Both the position numbers and the translations under genes were made by a program. Positions 33,355 to 36,403 of a DNA stretch of 36,403 nucleotides are shown here, piece by piece. Position 1 is the stretch's first letter. Each line of letters begins with the position of its first letter. Below the pieces are notes generated by a model, which was not told where the DNA came from, did not search any database, and was given only the letters and a program-made list of their open reading frames with translations. Source of the stretch: an uncultured Lachnospiraceae bacterium (GTDB taxonomy: Bacteria; Bacillota; Clostridia; Lachnospirales; Lachnospiraceae); the NCBI GenBank assembly GCA_910587765.1, contig CAJUNR010000042.1, positions 1 through 36,403 of the forward strand, in the 5' to 3' direction.

Positions 33355-33834
33355 TCAGTTACGACTGCCGCTTTTTCGCTTTTCATCCTCGCCGAGCGCG
33401 CTGTCCAGCAGTTTAATCAATTCAAGCGCGCTCCGAAAGCATTCCTTTTTCCGTCCGTCCACCCATGTAACCTCTCCCTGCCAGTCAGAATCCTGTCTGT
33501 ACATCACCCGTACAAGAAACGTGGCGTCGGTCCCCCTCTGTTGAATCACATGCTCCATTGTCTTCATTGTCTTTACCTCCTTCTTGCTAAAAAACGGCAA
33601 TTCTGACAATTGACTTCTCCCGGGCACCGTCCTCTCTCCAAGATCCTCCAGAAAACTTCTAAGTCTCGTCGCCGCCTGCGGAAAACCGATGCGGTCAAAC
33701 ATTCTGTCCATCTGGTCCAGCGCCTCAAACAGAGACCCAAAGAGCACCGGACTGCTCGTATACTGGTGATACAGCCTTCCGCACTGTCTCTCCATACTGT
33801 AAGAATCAATGCAAAGATTCACTATATTTTCCAT
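33355..33834 (-). CDS. conserved small protein of unknown function
   Basis: The 159-residue product has an N-terminal helical region (LYHQYTSSPVLFGSLFEALD, DRIGFPQAATRLRSFLEDL) and a C-terminal module: TFLVRVMYRQDSDWQGEVTWVDGRKKECFRSALELIKLLDSAL. The last part resembles a short beta-hairpin plus helix module seen in small hypothetical proteins of gut Clostridia. I know no function. ATG 33834 follows GAGGTGGGGG; the frame extends to 33861 without a better start. It has no signal peptide. Confidence 0.8.
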   Translation of the reverse strand: MENIVNLCIDSYSMERQCGRLYHQYTSSPVLFGSLFEALDQMDRMFDRIGFPQAATRLRSFLEDLGERTVPGRSQLSELPFFSKKEVKTMKTMEHVIQQRGTDATFLVRVMYRQDSDWQGEVTWVDGRKKECFRSALELIKLLDSALGEDEKRKSGSRN

Positions 33835-33994
33835 ACTTACCCCCACCTCTTCCAAATACACCGTTTACTGTAAAAAAAGCGTAAAATAACCCCCCCAGAA
33901 AACTGCGGAGGTCCTATGCCGTCACAGGCTGCACACTGCGCTGCATCCCGGTACGGATCACTATTATGCAAAAACTAAGTTCATCCTGGTATGC

Positions 33995-34026
33995 CGCAAA
34001 GGACGATACTTTGCGATAAGTTTTTT
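33995..34026 (+). terminator. orphan terminator-like hairpin in the 33835-34222 gap
   Basis: CGCAAAG/CTTTGCG with a 7-base loop, then ATAAG and six T. No clear gene feeds it; a 20-codon ORF at 33916-33978 with a GGAGG site lies just upstream. Otherwise this gap holds only the marR promoter. Confidence 0.35.
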
Positions 34027-34152
34027 ATGCTGTTTGCGTTATTATACCTCTTCAGCAAGAATTTTGCAATATTAATATATCCGGAGGGGCGGGATCGCCA
34101 GGCTATGCACAGCTCAGCGCAGGCGTCTGGAATAAAATAACATGAAAGATCC

Positions 34153-34205
34153 TTGACAAATCTTAATGGTACCTGTATAATCAAATACAACAAGTACCTG
34201 TATAA
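34153..34205 (+). promoter_or_regulatory. marR promoter with repeated operator-like sites
   Basis: TTGACA (34153-34158) and TATAAT (34176-34181) are 17 bases apart. GTACCTGTATAA occurs at 34169-34180, covering the -10, and again at 34194-34205. An inverted pair TACCTGT / ACAAGTA links the two. This layout suggests MarR binding and autoregulation. Confidence 0.8.
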
Positions 34206-34222
34206 AAAAGGAGGGGGATAAT

Positions 34223-34882
34223 ATGGACGATCTCTATACAGACATTTATGAAAAACTCTCCACGCTGCAATGGCTCATGAAACGCCGTCAGATGTTCAGT
34301 CAGGCAGAAGCCGGACCCTTCGCAGATTCAACAAGGGGGCAAGGCCGTGTTCTCGCTATGCTGAAAATCCAGCCGGAAATTGCGACAAAGGATTTGTCCT
34401 ACCTTCTGGGAATCAGGCAGCAATCGCTGAACGAGCTGTTGAACAAGCTGGAGAAAAGCGGCTATGTGGAACGCAGACCGTCCGATACGGACAGGCGGGT
34501 CATGATTGTCCATCTGACGGAAAAGGGGAAAACCGTACAGCAGCCCGCATCGGATTATGAAGAAATCCTCGGTTGTCTGTCCGAGGAGGAACTGCAACAA
34601 TTCGGGAATTATTTAGACCGTGTCATTGCAGCTTTTCGGAGGCAGGAAGGCGTTGACGGGCCAGAAAACGCTATGGATAACTGGATGGAAAAAGTAAGAG
34701 AGCGCATGGGTGAGAAACAGTTTGAACGGCTGATTTCCATGCGGGAGAGGGCGTTTGGTCCCTTGCAGAGAGGAAAAAGACCAATGGGGATACCAGGAGC
34801 GGAGCGATTCTCACCGGATTATGACGGTCCAGTCCCAGACAGGCGCGAATTTGGCAGATTCGGCGGCCGGGAAAGAAAATAA
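34223..34882 (+). CDS. MarR-family transcriptional regulator
   Basis: The 219-residue product has a winged helix-turn-helix at about residues 38-110 (LSYLLGIRQQSLNELLNKLE, then VERRPSDTDRRVMIVHLTEKG, the wing). The C-terminal 80 residues are longer than usual: a helical segment (MEKVRERMGEKQFERLISMRER), then a basic, Pro/Gly-rich tail. An AAGGAGGGGG site precedes the ATG. It heads a cassette with an ABC transporter, so I infer that it represses its own promoter and controls export of a compound. Codon use is less GC-rich than the genes to the left. Confidence 0.92.
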   Translation: MDDLYTDIYEKLSTLQWLMKRRQMFSQAEAGPFADSTRGQGRVLAMLKIQPEIATKDLSYLLGIRQQSLNELLNKLEKSGYVERRPSDTDRRVMIVHLTEKGKTVQQPASDYEEILGCLSEEELQQFGNYLDRVIAAFRRQEGVDGPENAMDNWMEKVRERMGEKQFERLISMRERAFGPLQRGKRPMGIPGAERFSPDYDGPVPDRREFGRFGGRERK

Positions 34883-34915
34883 GAATTGACAAGGCACCAT
34901 GATTTTTATGGAGAT

Positions 34916-34955
34916 AAGTCCTATGCGAGTTTACCCGCATAGGACTTCATTTTTT
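34916..34955 (+). terminator. terminator/attenuator between marR and the ABC genes
   Basis: A perfect 12-bp stem (AAGTCCTATGCG / CGCATAGGACTT, 8-base loop) followed by CATTTTTT, just before the ABC ribosome site. It should reduce read-through into the transporter unless overridden. Confidence 0.88.
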
Positions 34956-34971
34956 AGAAGGAGGCAGCAAT

Positions 34972-35889
34972 ATGAACCCAATCATACAAGTAGAGCATTT
35001 TTCAAAAAAGTACGGGGATTTCAAGGCAGTGGACGACATTTCCTTCACTGTAAACGAGGGCAGTATTTTCGCGTTCCTCGGTCCCAACGGCGCGGGCAAA
35101 AGCACGACCATCAATACCCTGTGTACCATCCTGGACAAAACGGAGGGCACTCTGACCATCAACGGCCATGATGTTTGCCAAGAACGCAATTTGGTGCGCA
35201 AAGACATAGGGATCGTCTTTCAGGATTCCACTCTCGACACCCAAATGACAGTGGAAGAAAATTTAAAATACCATTGCAGCTTCTACAAGGTGCCGAAAAA
35301 CGAGGTGCGCAGGCGCATCGACTTTGCCCTTGATCTGGTGGAGCTTACACAGTGGAGACGGGCGGCGGTGGGCAGCCTGTCCGGCGGTATGAAACGGCGG
35401 GCTGAGATTGCAAGAGGGTTGGTACATGACCCCAAAGTATTGTTTTTGGATGAACCCACCACCGGTCTGGATCCGCAGACCAGAGCGAATGTGTGGGAAT
35501 ATATTCAGCGGCTCCAAAAACAGAAAAATATGACGATTTTTCTTACTACCCACTATATGGACGAGGCGGAGGTCTGCTCAAAAATCGTCATTATGGATCA
35601 CGGAAAAATCGTTGCCCACGATACGCCGGAGAATTTAAAACACCAATATACGGGCACAGAGGTCGATGTTGTATGCGCACAGACCGAACCTTTGGAAGCA
35701 ACCTTGCGTGAACGGGAGGTTTCCTATCGGAAAGATGGGAACAAACTGGTTTTCCATACAAAGAAAGCGCCTGCCGCATTGGAAATTTTATCCATGCACA
35801 GGGGCGAAATCATGGACTTTGAAGTGAAAAACGGAACGCTGAACGAAGTGTTCCTGGCGATTACGGGAAAGGAGATTCGAGAAGGATGA
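34972..35889 (+). CDS. ABC transporter ATP-binding protein (DrrA-type)
   Basis: The 305-residue product has Walker A GPNGAGKST, the Q-loop in GIVFQDSTLD, the signature LSGGMKRR, Walker B VLFLDEPTTGLDP and the switch His in TTHYMDEAE. The C-terminal extension after about residue 220 is typical of the daunorubicin-resistance (DrrA) type, which pairs with an ABC-2 permease. GAAGGAGG precedes the ATG. Its stop overlaps the permease start (ATGA). Confidence 0.95.
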   Translation: MNPIIQVEHFSKKYGDFKAVDDISFTVNEGSIFAFLGPNGAGKSTTINTLCTILDKTEGTLTINGHDVCQERNLVRKDIGIVFQDSTLDTQMTVEENLKYHCSFYKVPKNEVRRRIDFALDLVELTQWRRAAVGSLSGGMKRRAEIARGLVHDPKVLFLDEPTTGLDPQTRANVWEYIQRLQKQKNMTIFLTTHYMDEAEVCSKIVIMDHGKIVAHDTPENLKHQYTGTEVDVVCAQTEPLEATLREREVSYRKDGNKLVFHTKKAPAALEILSMHRGEIMDFEVKNGTLNEVFLAITGKEIREG

Positions 35890-36403
35890 ACCCAATTACA
35901 GCGATTGTACAAAGAAATTTACTGAATTATATCAGGAGTAAGGGACGGGTATTTGGAGCACTTTTTATGTCCATGTTTATGCTGGTGATGTTTTCGTTTC
36001 TGATGAAATCCTCCATGAGTGGTCTTGACGCACCCATGAACTACCTGATTTCCGGTGTAATCATCATGAGCGTGTTTCAGGTCAGCGTCAACAATTCCGC
36101 TGATATTCTGTCCGATATTTCCAGCGGCTATATGAAAGAGGTCCTGGTCGCACCTATTGCGCGGGCGCAGATTTCCATGGGACACATCCTGTCAGGGGCG
36201 GTCATCGCCGCGCTGCAAGGTATCGCTACCATGATCTGCGGCATCGTCCTTGGCCTGCGGGTGAGTGTCCTGCAAATTCTGCTGCTGGCTGCGGTGATGT
36301 TGGTTTCCGCTATGACATTCAGCGCCATCGGCCTGTTTTTAGCGACGATTTCCCGCAACTCCCCCGCCTTCCAGACCATCAGCTCCATGATTATGATGCC
36401 CCT
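35886..36403 (+). CDS. ABC-2 type transporter permease, 5' part
   Basis: The frame starts at ATG 35886, overlapping the ATPase stop, and runs off the right edge (172 codons seen). It begins MNPITAIVQRNLLNYIRSKG and has a membrane segment (MSMFMLVMFSFLM), then VAPIARAQISMGHILSGAVI, which is the coupling region seen in ABC-2 permeases (cf. 'P.sr...l...'), followed by further membrane helices. It forms the membrane half of the exporter with the ATPase before it. Confidence 0.93.
   Translation, partial: MNPITAIVQRNLLNYIRSKGRVFGALFMSMFMLVMFSFLMKSSMSGLDAPMNYLISGVIIMSVFQVSVNNSADILSDISSGYMKEVLVAPIARAQISMGHILSGAVIAALQGIATMICGIVLGLRVSVLQILLLAAVMLVSAMTFSAIGLFLATISRNSPAFQTISSMIMMP

Noticed and set aside
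1..36403. CRISPR array, tRNA or rRNA genes, IS transposase
   Set aside because: No regularly spaced repeats of array type, no cloverleaf or rRNA signature, and no transposase motifs were seen on either strand.

Overview
The window looks like chromosome from a Gram-positive anaerobe of the Clostridia, most likely a Lachnospiraceae-type gut bacterium. The evidence is a complete Rnf complex in the order rnfCDGEAB, the [FeFe]-hydrogenase maturase HydG, a LexA box of the CGAAC-N4-GTTCG type before recA, strong AGGAGG ribosome sites, and an ispH-rpsA pair (often fused in Clostridia). This placement is inferred from gene content, not from a database search.

Left region (1-9.9 kb): AT-rich and all on the + strand. 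It is the distal end of a prophage tail module: a possible PBECR-type nuclease, the distal tail protein, a 1351-residue tail-associated protein ending in an S74 intramolecular chaperone, a small helical protein, and a 1201-residue BppU-type baseplate/fibre protein. Intrinsic terminators lie inside the cluster. No holin, endolysin or integrase follows; a strong terminator and three iterated TTTACGACA motifs separate the phage from host DNA.

Middle region (9.9-31 kb): GC-richer core chromosome. rny and the recA-recX SOS operon run on the - strand. A divergent folate operon on the + strand (folE, an HD hydrolase, folP, a folB-folK fusion) sits behind a probable tetrahydrofolate riboswitch. A long - strand block then carries, in transcription order, a YhiN-type flavoprotein, cmk, ispH, rpsA, rnfC-D-G-E-A-B, argH and asd. 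A TM1266-type regulator and hydG follow on the + strand.

Right region (31-36.4 kb): accessory genes. These are a pentapeptide-repeat protein, a MATE exporter, a small unknown protein, and an autoregulated-looking MarR-ABC ATPase-ABC permease cassette cut by the right edge.

The least explained material lies between genes. A 170-180 nt element occurs in two near-complete copies (after recX, and upstream of the TM1266 gene) plus a fragment (before recA). Its two copies show paired compensatory base changes, so it is probably a structured RNA or an RNA-like mobile element. A separate tandem pair of foldable repeats lies between rnfA and rnfB, and a third palindromic family follows two terminators. 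These are the best candidates for something undescribed.
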